From contig CM114274.1 in the NCBI GenBank assembly GCA_050084515.1, positions 7,750,001 to 7,814,000 of the forward strand: a stretch of DNA of 64,000 bases. The letters are read 5' to 3'. Positions 32,481 to 44,139 of this stretch are shown here, piece after piece. The notes under the pieces are model-generated. The model did no database searches and was not told where the DNA came from. It saw only the letters and a program-made list of their open reading frames with translations. The position numbers and the translations under genes were made by a program. The stretch is from Blasia pusilla (lineage: Eukaryota > Marchantiophyta > Marchantiopsida > Blasiales). Every line of letters starts with the position of its first letter. Within the stretch, counting starts at the first letter, position 1.

Positions 32481-34325
32481 TGTCGTGCGGATACACATCC
32501 CTACACAACCCACATTGTTGGTCACATATACACACCACACAACACTGATCTTCCCCAACATACGGGTAGATTCACACATATACATAGTCACGCATATACA
32601 CAGGGATCCCAAAACTGCCCCCCTAGCTGAGAGTTGGGTCCCCCCAACTCCAGATAGCACACATATACGTCATACCTCACTATACCATCATACGCCTCGT
32701 TGTCACTAGTGGACACATACCCTAGAGCCCAATACACCCTCTAGGCATCGATCTCTATAGAGTATAGAGATTGGAACTCCATGTAATCATCCATTGGCGA
32801 ATCGTGTAAGAGCTGGAACAACCCCTTCCATGCCATAACAAGGTTGAACCACGTCAGGGTCAGTATCTCATGGAAGTCACACCACGTGTCTAACTCCTGG
32901 ATGAAATCATCTAAATCTATGGTGCCTTTTGCACTGGAGAAACGACACATGCCGCCGTGGCCCATGTCATCCATCTCTCTCCACGTATTACCGTCCCCGT
33001 CGGCGATCTCGTCACTAGACCCGTTGTCTAGTGATGACGACCAGCCATGGATGGAAGTCGGGATGGTTCCTCACACAAAACCCCTCGATACCTCACACCA
33101 CTTTGTGTCACTCCACTACCACTTCTCGTACTACCCCGTTCTTTCGAACCCTGGAAGAACACCGTGATGATAACCCTCTCTCACTCACTCAAGCACTCAG
33201 ACTCACCGAGAGTCTCCCACACTCCTCGCTTGCTCACCTACGCTAATGGTAATCCCGTGATGAAAAATCCTGGCCTCACGCACATTCAACACTCAGGCTC
33301 ACAAGGAGCCTCCCGACTAACTCACCTAAGTCATAAACATACTCTCGGGTCATACAGGCGACCCCTACTCAGCAACCGCCATATATCCACAAACATGCTA
33401 CATATACATGGAGACTACACTCGTCACCATCGCTACACCCACCTTGCACCACTTACTAGCCGATACCCAGCTCCCTCAATAACACAAGATAAGTGCGGTA
33501 AAAGGGACTCGAATGGGTAACCTGATCACGCCCTCCAACCAACCGTATTGTCAACACTCACTCCTCCATGTGGTAAAGAAACATCAGCAACACCACCATC
33601 TCCTTGCACAACAAGTCAATCCTCCCGTCAACAGATGCGAACTACCCATCGGCATTAGCATGTGTGTCTCCACCTCTCGCACTCCACCGCAACCTCTTTG
33701 CATGGAACACTCATCTCCGCCCCTATCGCCAAAGTACTAGCAAGTCGACCAACTTCGGTCGTGAATCCCCTCCACGCTCGAAAACACCAAGTGGCAAAAT
33801 CTCTCCTACTACATAGAGGCTCCAATCTTTCTCATGTAAAATCAAGAGTAGTAAAAACGGCTTACCCGGCCTAAAACTCCACTCATGAATCTATATTGGC
33901 ATATCGAACCACATCCACCCTTTGCTATGAGGGAATCCGAACGCTAGCACCCTAACTTCCTACACACCCACACACGTCTATGCAAGAGAGGTGCTCCTAA
34001 GGCTCAACATGAGAATGATGGCTTGAGAAAGCCATCTCTCTTCCTCTTATACCCTTGGAAAGAGCCAAAAGGCTCTTCCCCAAAAATAGCCCTCCAAACA
34101 ATAACCTGCGTGCATAGGTTATCGGATGACCGTTGACTTGGTCAACGAATCATCTGACGGACAAAAACCAAAATAGGGAAAATTCCATAAACAATGTTCA
34201 TGACAAAAAAAACATGTCGCCAACCTCATCCGACATCCCAGGATGAAGTTACACCCGAATAGCCCACTGACTCTCTATGCCGTCGACGCGATAGAACTCT
34301 ACCTAAGTCGAAATAAGATGTGACA
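32481..34325 (-). mobile_element. Related LTR element nested inside gag copy 2
   Basis: Aligning the gag of this copy with the one at 56.5 kb shows the text interrupted exactly here. The insert runs, in its own minus orientation, from TGTCACATC at 34325 to GCACGACA at 32481, with TG..CA ends like the LTR family. It holds a TATA-bearing U3-like part near 33.9-34.3 kb, a diverged gag fragment, a polypurine tract (AGGGGGGC at 32616-32627) and a 135-bp tail like that next to the polypurine tract at 50.19 kb. No clear target duplication was found. It has no pol, so it is non-autonomous or deleted. Confidence 0.6.
32741..32974 (-). pseudogene. Diverged gypsy gag N-terminal fragment
   Basis: Reads DLDDFIQELDTWCDFHEIL, AWKGLFQLLHDSPMDDYMEF. 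It aligns with the family gag (ELHDF..EFRSWCDSQ, WNGMFQHLEGAPMDNYHEF) but is clearly diverged, so it belongs to a sister family. Confidence 0.7.
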
Positions 34326-35127
34326 CTTGAGCCTCTGTCACCCCCTGAGTGACGTTGATCAACCGACGCAAGCGAGTGTAAGCCTCACGCAAACTCTCAC
34401 CCGGACACCTCTGGAAGTCGTGGATGCTCCGCAACTTCTCCGTGCATACCCCCCGGTAGCTCGCCCGCATCTCAACAAAAAACTCAACCACGGGGTTGAA
34501 CCTGGGACGCACCTGACAAGACGGTGCAACTGCTCGAGTTCAAGTGACCCCTCCTAAAACATCACTAGTGGAAGAGGAAGTAGCCTCTCTTGACTCCTCT
34601 TCCGCGTCTGGTAATGGCTCTGTCCATGACACATAGTGTGGGTCATAGTAGAGTCGCCGTGCCTCAAACTCGTGGGCATATCTGTGGGAGAACTCATGGT
34701 TATCGTCCATGGGCGCCCCCTCTAAATGCTCGAACATATTGTTCCATGCTATAAACGGGTTTGACTCTCTAGATTTCCTAGCCCACTGTGAATCACACCA
34801 ACTCCTAAATTACCCAATGAAGTCGTGTAGCTCTATAGTGCTTACAGCACCCAAAAACCTACACGGTCCTCTACCCCAATCGTCCATCTCGTACGCCCAA
34901 CTAGTAGGACCACTCAATGTGTAGGGCGGATCACTAACATACTCCTCTAGAGGCTTCCCCTTGTCTGAAGATGACACAGAAGGAGATTGAGGTGGTCTCT
35001 CACGTGGAGACCCTCGAAACCTCGCACCACTGTGGGTAAACCATCCAGACCTACTCTCAGGTCCACTACCTTGTCTCTCAAAATCTCGAAAGAACGCCGT
35101 GAAGACCCTCGTGCCCCTCTCACACAA
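34326..35127 (-). pseudogene. Gypsy gag N-terminal part, copy 2
   Basis: Three minus-strand pieces (34810-35127, 34540-34737, 34303-34512) together mirror the 219-codon gag at 56514-57173: TLSGPTSWAYEMDD, MFEHLEGAPMDDNHEF, then RFNPVVEFFVEMRASYRGV and SIHDFQRCPGESLREAYTRL. The last is the retrotransposon gag core that packs the RNA genome. Stops between the pieces and the nested insert make it non-functional. Confidence 0.8.
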
Positions 35128-35240
35128 TCACTCTCAATCTCACGCGTAATCAATCAATCACTCAATCTACCATGCGGCACTCAATCTACACTCTCTCACT
35201 GAAACATGTGATGTGCGGCAACAAGCAGCGTGGTGCGAGA

Positions 35241-35251
35241 ATCGGATACCA
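35241..35251 (-). other. Primer binding site candidate
   Basis: Minus-strand TGGTATCCGAT lies upstream of gag copy 2. Its first seven bases equal the initiator-Met tRNA type site (TGGTATC) common in plant LTR elements; the following bases differ. The equivalent place in the 57.4-kb copy is more diverged. Confidence 0.35.
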
Positions 35252-35576
35252 TCCAATCATCTCATCGACAGGGCTTGGAACTAATATTTTGGATCCTTTG
35301 GTGAGAGGATTTCTATATATAGACCAAGGTTGCATCGAAACGGACAAGTCCAATCATGTCCTCAGACATGCTGTCTGAGTACTCGCAACCTGCCCTTGAG
35401 TCGGCCAAGCCCGTAGTGTAGACCCGGGTTGGCCAAGCTCACATCGATTTTTGTGGCTAATGCGTAGTTTGCACTAGCACGCGGTAGGCCTACAGCTAGG
35501 CCCGTAGTGCATGTTGGGTAGGCTCAAGCCCGTATAAGGGCGGGCTTGTATGCGGGTCGCGAGTACCTAGGCCCGC

Positions 35577-35665
35577 GTGGATATGTCCATCTTAGGGAAG
35601 GACATAAGTCTACGAACATGGACATGTCCACAGCCACAGACTTTGTTCGTGTGCAACTCTGATAT
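35577..35665. repeat. Dispersed repeat, copy 3 (3' part)
   Basis: AAGGACATAAGTCTA, ACATGGACATGTCC and CACAGACTTTGTTC match the 3' half of the repeat at 29.48-29.72 kb. Confidence 0.55.
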
Positions 35666-35669
35666 AGAC

Positions 35670-38310
35670 TTTCCTTCATTTTATTGTTGGTGGAATAAAA
35701 ATGACAATTTTTTAAACATGGTCATAATGGTTGTGGACTACCTCTTGGTTGCTAATACCTCATATGCCCAAGTAAGAATCATGGAATTGCTGCATCTATA
35801 TATGGTGTTACGTTTAGCAACATCAAATTCTTTCCTCATATTTCTTTTATTACCATATTCAAGTAATTGGGTTATATCTTTACTTTGTGTATAAGGGAAG
35901 TAGAGTATCATTGGAAAAGATTGCTTTTACACCATATTTGAGGTGCAACCTTATATGAAGATATAAGAACAATTAATTGAGTGATGAATTACAACTTAAA
36001 GGAAGTTGTTCAATAAGGTCTTTTGGATCTACTAGATTACCTATGGAACACGCAAAGATTTGGGTCTTTGAGACTTAACCTCAGGTTTCCACTTGCAAGC
36101 CTCAAGGTCAAGAATCTCGAGATATTTTCATGGAGGATTGAAGAGGAATAGAGGTTGAACTCTATGACCTACACCATCAATATTAATACTAGATCATCAA
36201 GTAGAGGAATTTGAAGATTAGAACAAAAGTTGATGTTCTAATCACCAAATATTGATCTATGGTTATGATACCCTAATCCCTCAATAACACTGCTCCACAC
36301 AAAAAATTCATTCATGACTTGGGAAAAACTCCCTTCATAGGGACTTAAGCGACACTAGCATGCCTAATGATACTACTTGCCCGTTGGAGCTCAAACAAGG
36401 TTCATAAAAAAAAATTGTATGGAATTGTGAGGGAAAAAAAAGGATTATCTAGGTTTTGTGTTTGTAATTCTACCTAGCAGGTAAAAAAATGAAGTCATGT
36501 CAATGATAGGATGTCCCACAGAAAATTTGGGATTTAATGTTTATGAAGTTCTTGAACAATTCTATCCCATGTTCGATTTGTGCAAAATCTATGGTTAGAG
36601 ACCCTTTGAATGACTCATAGTCTCTAACCAAAACTCAATATACTAGCCGCCAATGCAAGGTCCAAGGTTGACATCTAGATTCCATGATTAGATCATCTCA
36701 TCTTGGCTTGGTGTTAAAAATTCAATGCCAACCTCTCAATCCATCTTGTATCCTTGAATGGTGGGACTTAGGTTCCAAACTTTCTTGAAGACCTTCCCTT
36801 ATTTATAGTTCTAGAGAAATACAACCCCTCCATTTATACAAGAAATTTATCTTCTGCCGTTCCTTGTGGCCCTCAATCGAAACTAATTATTCTAAAAATT
36901 TTAGGCACGTTCTAGCTTCTAAGACTTTTGTTCATGCGTTTGTCCATATCTTTGGTACGTTGGAACTATCTTCCCACAAGCTTGCTTATACTATCTTATC
37001 CATCGCGAACATATATTAGGTCTAGTTCTTATGACCTCAAATGTGGAGAACCCCCAAACGCTCAATCAACTATAAAGATAATTTGTAGTCTCCTTGGAGT
37101 CTAACTTTTGTAGAACTTGAGCTCTTCTCAAATTCCACCAACTTTTGATTATATTGGAATCTGAGATATATGCTCATCAAGGCTCGCCTCTATCTTTTTC
37201 AACTCATGTGTTGCTCAAGAGACTCTAATGCGTTCCTATCCTAGTGTGAGCCCACTAGACTTTTGATGTTCCATGTTAGTGCATGTTTGGTTGTGAGGAT
37301 TATTAACAAAAAATCGATAAACTAGACTAATTACAAGTGTTATGTACTAACGAGTATAGGAATAAGACCTAAAGTATAGGGAAGATTCTCCATGAAATTT
37401 GTTTGTGTTTTGGGAAGATAGCATGAAAATGTCAATTCTCTTGTATGTGGGTACTAATCTAATTAACAAAGTTGACCAAGAAACAAAGAATGAGTAAATG
37501 AAGGATGAAGGTCACTATATATTTGCTGAAGTATGAGTTTGACCATACCTTGAAACATTAGATTTAGATCTTTTCAATAACTTCATAAGCCTTGACATTT
37601 TGGAAAAATCCATTTCCATGTTTCTTTTTCAACATAAGTGCACTAGAGAAATTATGCAGAAATCAGTGAAAATATTATATACATGAGATTAGTGGGAAAT
37701 TTGATTTTATTATATCATACAAGACCAGAATTTTAATTTAGTTTTGCAATACATGGGTGTATTTAGTAGGTTCTCAACTCATGACAATGGAAGGCCCATG
37801 AAAACCATTGGAGAGTTGGGATGCATGTGTTGACATGTCACGTATTTCAAAGTTATTGAGCAGTATCGATATGACAAGTTTTTGTGGCTCCTCTTAGGCA
37901 AGAGATTATGATTCAAGAAGATCTATTTCTAGTTTTTGTCTCTAATTTGGTTGGATCATGTGTTTGCTCTTGGGTTAGAAAGAAATAATTTGGCCAACCT
38001 AGATATAGTGGCTCTTCCTTCTACCAAGGTCCAATATCAGTTTCTTGCAATAATGGAATATATCATATGCTTGTATGATCCGCTGACTTTTTTAAACGAA
38101 GAATAATTTATTTTCTTTAAGTGAGACTATTGGGAGTTACTTTTGAGAGTACTAGTTGAGAACTTGCAACTTTACACGCTACTTTTTTTTCACTATTTAG
38201 TTTGAAAATAAGATGGAGACAATTAGAAACTACTTTTAAGACATGGTATTGTCTCACTTTGACTGAATTGGACATTAAACTTTAAAAGTCCAAGCTTTTG
38301 GGGCTAAATA
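35670..38310. other. AT-rich stretch without recognised genes
   Basis: Only short unrecognised open frames. No tandem repeat or strong hairpin was noticed. Confidence 0.5.
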
Positions 38311-38316
38311 TCGGCT

Positions 38317-38757
38317 CTAAGAATCTTCTAAGTCCAATTTAAGGAACCCAAAAGTGCATGAAGTACAACTACAATCCACGTGTTTATTCTGTTGTGAAAG
38401 GTCCAAAAAGTTGAATTGACCCCACTCTTTGTGGATATGGTAACACGTAGGCTTAAGAGCCCCTATCGTCAACCCAAATAATTCACTAGTTCCATTTTCG
38501 AACTTAATCTCATTATCAACGTGGTTATGTTCCTTATCAGCTTTGCAACGATGTCTTGCTGATGCCCAGTCATGAACAGGACGACTTTTAAATGGTCTCT
38601 TACCATATCCACAGAAAAACTGAACAAAGAGCTCACAGATTTGCCAAGGAATACGCACAGCGAGAGTATGATCTGAATGAACCCTGTTTTTCACTCCCAT
38701 GGCTAATGCAAAAGGCCAAGTATTGGGGACAACTCTTGGGTAAGTCTTCGTATTCAT
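38317..38757 (-). CDS. Hypothetical 146-residue protein
   Basis: An open frame of 146 codons with unusually mixed composition for this AT-rich tract: basic and His-rich in the middle (ASARHRCKADKEHNHVDNE) and Cys-rich near the end (CYHIHKE, VDCSCTSCTFG). No family is recognised. It lies directly upstream of the first lectin locus on the opposite strand. It could be an exon of a host gene or a transposon fragment. The Cys/His content could form a small metal site, which is speculation. Confidence 0.3.
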   Translation of the reverse strand: MNTKTYPRVVPNTWPFALAMGVKNRVHSDHTLAVRIPWQICELFVQFFCGYGKRPFKSRPVHDWASARHRCKADKEHNHVDNEIKFENGTSELFGLTIGALKPTCYHIHKEWGQFNFLDLSQQNKHVDCSCTSCTFGFLKLDLEDS

Positions 38758-38829
38758 ATTAGCCAGTCACTGCATATTATAGCCCCGAGTTCAAGAATCT
38801 TCCAGCTTTGGTAGGTTTCGTTAGAGTTT

Positions 38830-39190
38830 GGTCAAAGTTTTCTAAGAGAGACCCCTTGACATACTTGTGCAGGAATAGAATTGAACTGGAACTCATCCAA
38901 AGTCGACAGCTCTGAAAGCAGTCTGCCCATAAAGTTCAACTCGCTTGATCGATGGGCAGGGGAGGACGGTGCAAATTTCCCCGTGGAGATGCATGGTTGT
39001 GACACTGACCCACAGCACTCACTGATGAACTCCGCTTCAGTTCGGGTAGACTCTGGTGGTCTAGACTCTAGAGAAACAGACCTCATTCCAGGCAGGACAC
39101 TACTAGCTGAATTCGGTATGGTGACTTGAGTTTTCACCAGTGGATTGTGCCGTTCCACAGCTTAAAAGTAGATCTGGAGTGCTGAGAATT
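38830..39190 (+). promoter_or_regulatory. 5' region shared with the second lectin locus
   Basis: Several words recur in order upstream of the paralogue at 46409, including CTTGTGCAG/GTTCGTGCAG, GCAGTCTGC, TGATCGATGG, CTCAT(T/C)(C/T)CAGGC and the start context ATGAAGAGCTGG. The duplication therefore included some 300-350 bases of upstream sequence, likely promoter plus 5' UTR. Confidence 0.55.
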
Positions 39191-40336
39191 ATGAAGAGCT
39201 GGGTGAGTTTCGTGGTGGTCATGGTACTGCACGAGCTTTCTGTGTCAGCTGGGTTGGAGATCGACATACAATTAGACTTCTCATGTGGACACACGGGGAA
39301 CCTCTTGTGCGAAGGAAATACCACCACTAGCAGGGGAGGTGTTTTGACGCTCACGCCAGGTCCAACTCACAGAGACAAGAACATAGCTGATTGGTATTTT
39401 AATACTGTGGGAATGGCTCTTTACAAGGAACCTCTTTCTGTGCTCAACCTATCCTTGAACGGGTCTGCCTGTTTCAGCACGAGCTTCAGTTTCAAAATGA
39501 CTTCATCGATGTTCTCCTCGAATGAAACGAACACATTCTACCCTGTGACAGGTGATGGAATGGCCTTCGTGATGTTCGACAGTTCATCTTGGATTGGTGA
39601 TCCCGGCGAGTTCTTGGGTATCTACTCTAGTGCTGGGCCAACAGGACCTAAAACGCTGGCTGTGGAGTTCGACACATACCAGAACTCCGACGTCGATGAT
39701 ATTGATAACAACCATGTGGGCGTAGACGTCGAGGGTGTCAAGTCCAGGACCGCAAGAAGTGCAAGTAACATCGGCCTAGTCCTCTCCGGTCAGCAGATTT
39801 TCGCTTGGATTGATTACAACGCGTCCGAGTCCATTCTTGAGGTGAGAATCAACGGCATCTCTTCCAGACCGGCGGAGGCTTTCATCTCGTACTCCTTGCG
39901 TCTTTCCGATGTCTTCGACGAGGAGCTCGTCTGGGTGGGATTCTCGGGGTCGAATGGACAGTGCGATTGCCACAACGAATATGAAATACTGGATTGGAGC
40001 CTCTCGAGCACCGCTCCCATCTCCTATCCGTTCGTGCTGACGCAAGTACTGTCTCCGTCTCCGTCTCCCTCTCCCTCTTCAGCGGCTTCCATATCTCTAC
40101 CGGTCGCGTCAAATTCCTCGCGCGCAAACACTGTCGCCGTTCTGGAAGGAGTGGTTGGCGCGATTGCTGTCATCGTTCATCTATTGTTCTGGACTCCCAG
40201 TTTGGATCTTCCGTGCGCGAAGGAGGAAAGCGACTGCCTCATCCGATCCGACGCAGGAGAGCTTCAAGAAGTCGAAGTTCGACACGATTATCGGTGGCCA
40301 CGCTCAGCTCGTTGCAGATCGACTGTAACGAACTAA
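39191..40336 (+). CDS. L-type (legume) lectin-domain membrane protein, kinase-less
   Basis: The second Met (ATGAAGAGCTGG, 39191) is chosen because the paralogue starts identically and a signal peptide follows (MKSWVSFVVVMVLHELSVSA). That gives 381 residues. A full legume-lectin fold follows, with GDGMAFVMFD, the metal-site block LAVEFDTYQNSDVDDIDNNH, IFAWIDYN and LVWVGFSGSNG. It should sit at the cell surface and bind glycans or other small ligands. A Ser/Pro linker (SPSPSPSPS) leads to a transmembrane stretch (VVGAIAVIVHLL). L-type lectin receptor kinases would continue into a kinase; none is present. Comparison with the paralogue shows the frame has shifted inside the membrane segment, so the last 45 or so residues are novel. 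It may be secreted, membrane-bound or decaying. Confidence 0.8.
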   Translation: MKSWVSFVVVMVLHELSVSAGLEIDIQLDFSCGHTGNLLCEGNTTTSRGGVLTLTPGPTHRDKNIADWYFNTVGMALYKEPLSVLNLSLNGSACFSTSFSFKMTSSMFSSNETNTFYPVTGDGMAFVMFDSSSWIGDPGEFLGIYSSAGPTGPKTLAVEFDTYQNSDVDDIDNNHVGVDVEGVKSRTARSASNIGLVLSGQQIFAWIDYNASESILEVRINGISSRPAEAFISYSLRLSDVFDEELVWVGFSGSNGQCDCHNEYEILDWSLSSTAPISYPFVLTQVLSPSPSPSPSSAASISLPVASNSSRANTVAVLEGVVGAIAVIVHLLFWTPSLDLPCAKEESDCLIRSDAGELQEVEVRHDYRWPRSARCRSTVTN

Positions 40337-40339
40337 CTG

Positions 40340-42090
40340 TGTGTGTTTGATCGCCACTAAAATGAAGAATTATTTGAAAAAACAAATAGTAAATTTTCAT
40401 GACAAGGATTTCTTTTTAATTTTTTCTATTCTATGGGACTAGATATATATTTGAAAGAGGATGGGGTTTAGGGAATCCTTCCTCACTTAATTGCTTCCAT
40501 TCAATTGGATTTCATTATCTACATAATTGTTATGGAAAGGGTTTGAGGAACCCTTCCCCAAGTATTGACATGTGTAAATTTTAAAGGTATTAAATTTAAC
40601 GGACGTATTTCCAGCACGGATATTTTTTCACGCGTGCATAGCACGTACAAGATGCTAGTCCTTTTTATGTATCTTATGAGAACACATACACTAAGTCCTT
40701 ACCACATCGTCCAATTCAAAAACCATAAGGTTTAGTCCCAAGTGCTCTAGTCTAGGAGCAATTGGGACAAGTAGACACTAGAAGAGCCGGTTTTATACAT
40801 GGTGCTAATCGTTTTATGCTCTTTTAGAGTGGTACGGATAAGTTGACACTAGTGTTGAGATCTTGCTATACATGGCGCTAATAATCATGTTGCCAAAACC
40901 TTTTCATGTTCTATTATCATTTTGTATTCCCCAAATGTCAAAGAAGAGGCCCTTGCGAATCAACACGCTATCCTCTCTTAATAATTTACTAGTTGGGTGC
41001 TGCCGCGATGCATGAATGTATAATTTTGAATCACCCATCGCAAGTGTAAAATTGAATTTGACCGATCTTATTGGCTTAGACAGCAAACAATTATATTGGC
41101 TAAAAAGGACATGTGTCAAAAGGAGAGATGATATGGCATCCACTAATATGACTTATAGACGTGTGAATTGGGAATATTTCAAGTGTGTTTCCTTGCAAGT
41201 TTTTGACTTTTCAATTCGTTCGTGAAAGATGCCATATGAATATTAAGATGTAAAATTTGATCCGAGACCCCAATGAGTTCATATTTTACTTGGAAGTGGT
41301 TGCTCCATTGAAGGAGACTTGTCGAAAAAAAAATCCTCATTAGCACAAATTTCTTGATTGATGGACTTCTTGTAACTTTCAAGGAATAGACTAACATCAC
41401 AAATCACTTTAGGACAAAGATAACATTTATGGGGAAATACTTATGAGACAAATAGACTAAGTACTCTAATTGTGGGGTTGTGAGTTTTCTCCACACTTCT
41501 TAAGAAGATCTCGCCATGAGAGAAAATTAGAGGTACTTAAATCTTTCCATTTGGAAATTTTTAGCCCAAGGTACCCTCAATGTGGATCATTATGGAAGCC
41601 ATCAAATTGAATGCCTTTTTTTGAAAGTTTAACTTTCAAAAAGTTCTTAAGTTAAACTCTAAGTTATTAAAGTAAGGAAAAAATTATTAAAATTTGCATA
41701 ATTTTGAAAAGACCTATGTACGAAAGTCTATTTGATAAGGAAAGTCCAATCAATATTTGTTGAGCTCTTGGATTATTTCTTAAAGAGAAATTATAACTTT
41801 TTCTTCTAAGAAAATTCTATTTAGAAAATGGTGTAAAAATATTTTACTCTTTAAAAGGCAAGAGATGCTTGAATGATACCTCCTTCATTCCTTTATGATA
41901 GCTTCCAAAATAGAGAGTTGAATTGCCCCCAAAAATGAAACATTTAGAACTTCTATATCGAAATTTGTAGGAGTTCTAAATCCCAAAGGCTTCGCACTAT
42001 CTTTCGTAGTAAACTTTGTGGTTTTCCTTTTAGCTCTCCTTCCTAGCTAGAGCTTATTGGATTTTTCCATCGTGGTCTTAGTCTCCTAAA
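40340..42090. other. AT-rich stretch without recognised genes
   Basis: Nothing beyond short unrecognised frames. Kinase-domain sequence that would complete the lectin receptor was looked for on the plus strand and not found. Confidence 0.5.
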
Positions 42091-42092
42091 CT

Positions 42093-44138
42093 TCAACATA
42101 AAATACCTGCTCTACTTGGAAACACAAAAGGATGATGATCATATGTGCCCCATGTAAACTCCACCATTTTCCTCTCATCAACACCAATGGATGATCTATC
42201 AATCTGTAGTCTCGGACCGCAATATCTATCAATAGTACTCAATACCCCTACATGAGATAGTTCAATAATCTGATCTTCCGCCTCATAAAAGAAAAGATAT
42301 ATAGTCATGTGTGGTATCTACAATAGTATTATGATCCTAAAAAATACAATAATTTTTGTATGCGGTCATTTTTTTATATAAGAGGTAAATGTGAGAAAGG
42401 GGCATAGATAATTTCAGTGCTATCACATCCATCTCCTTTCCTTAGATGGTTTATTCCCTAATATTGACCTTGATCCATCCAGAGAATGTCTCTACCTTCA
42501 AGCCCTCAACTCTCAACATTTTGCAAACACAAAATGACAAAAAAATGAATAATGAGGGACTATTAAGACCTATACAATCAAGAATTTGAGGATTGATGAC
42601 ATTTTTTGTCCTAAAAGTTAATGGAAAAGTCAATCATTGTGAAAGCATAGAATGGAAGGAGACTCACTCCATCCAAAAAGGGAAATATTCCCTGTTTTGT
42701 TATACATATTAATTTTGTGCACCATGTCCAATATTTGAGAAGTCAAATATCTTTTGCTGTCGGAACCTTCAAAGAGATCTCCAATGACCCCTTCCTCCTC
42801 GAAACAGTTCAAAACTCTTGCTTGTAAAATACTATATATATATTCTTGCATGTACTCATTAATTAAAATCATTGCCTCTTTTAGTATATACCGTTTTACC
42901 ATACCACTTCATAGAAGCCCAAGACTTAGTATCTTTCAATTAGATACATCCAACAACAAGCAAGTTGAACTAGGATGGAGAGGTCTAGCTCCTCACTAAA
43001 TGGATTATCAAATGAGTCATGATATAAATAATGAAGGGGGAAAAAAAATCTCCATAAGATAATAGGTGGTTGCAACAAATTTTTTTTGGATAAAATTTTT
43101 GTAGGGATTGATGTTTTCGTAAAAGTCAGAGAAAGATACAACATATATACATGCTTGCTATTCTCAAAGGAGACTTCATAAATCCTTGTAAATAGTATGG
43201 CAAGATTTTTTGCATGAGGCAAGCAAGTCATAAGACTTAAAACTCCCAAGCTTCTTCCACAATAAATGCTTTTGTAGAGTACCCACATACCCATTAGGCA
43301 CTTTGAGGCATTCACTATAAGATAGAAAAATTTAATCTCCTATGTTGTAAACACATAATCTTCTCTTGGTTTAAGTTTAATTGATCCTCTCCTCGAGTGA
43401 GATTGAACTTAGAGATAGGAATGAATTCCCTAACTTCCATATCTTTTCTAACTTAAAGAGATTCCTTCTTCACCACACCAAATGGAGTTTTCACTATATT
43501 ATGAGAAAGGTATTTCTCACAATGCATTAGGTCAAAGCATGTTGAATGTCATAGACTAGGTCCTAAAAATAATGAAGATCTTGGATTTTGTTATTCATAT
43601 GATTTTCAATGGGTCTCAACTTTGAATACCTAGTCCACTTAGTTACTAGAAGTTGAACATACATTCAAAGAGCTGTTGCAAGTCCAAAAATGGGTGGTGG
43701 AAGTTGTTATCTTTCAATAAGGCAAGTCATAGAGTAAGCTCCTCCTTTGGACGAAGTAGTTTTTGTAAGGATTGACGAGAGGAGTTTGACCTCTCCTTTG
43801 CCTTGTTGTAATAGTTGGGATAGCATCATACAAGCTACAACCTCTTCAATTTAATGCATGATACCTTCTTTGGACCCTCTCTTGTCTCAATCTTTGGATT
43901 GAAAAAACTTGTCATTGGATTCTCCTAGTATAGGTATAGGACTAATTTTCTTACATGAATGTCCATAATATGCAAGCTTGTGTAAGGACTCAAAGTAATA
44001 TGAGTCCACTCGTGGTCCGCTCATCGAGCAGCTGAGCAAATATCTTTTCAATTGACCTGAAACCAGAACCAAACTGAGATCGTCTGAAATAGTCCAAACG
44101 TAGGAACCGACATCATCCTTCCAATTGGGTCCTATCAT
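42093..44138 (-). pseudogene. Degenerate second CACTA transposase copy
   Basis: Minus-strand fragments in order match the element at 3.5-5.5 kb. At 43887-44138 they give PRVDSYYFESLHKLAYYGHS (tnp2 Zn region), at 42926-43315 a pre-DUF4218 region ending LACCWMYLIERY, at 42630-42902 EYMQEYIYS and EEEGVIGDLFEGSDSKRYL, and at 42093-42308 a DUF4216-like IDRSSIGVDERKMVEFTWG. Frames are broken throughout and the catalytic Transposase_21 block is missing. It is older than the first copy. Confidence 0.7.
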
Positions 44139-44139
44139 A

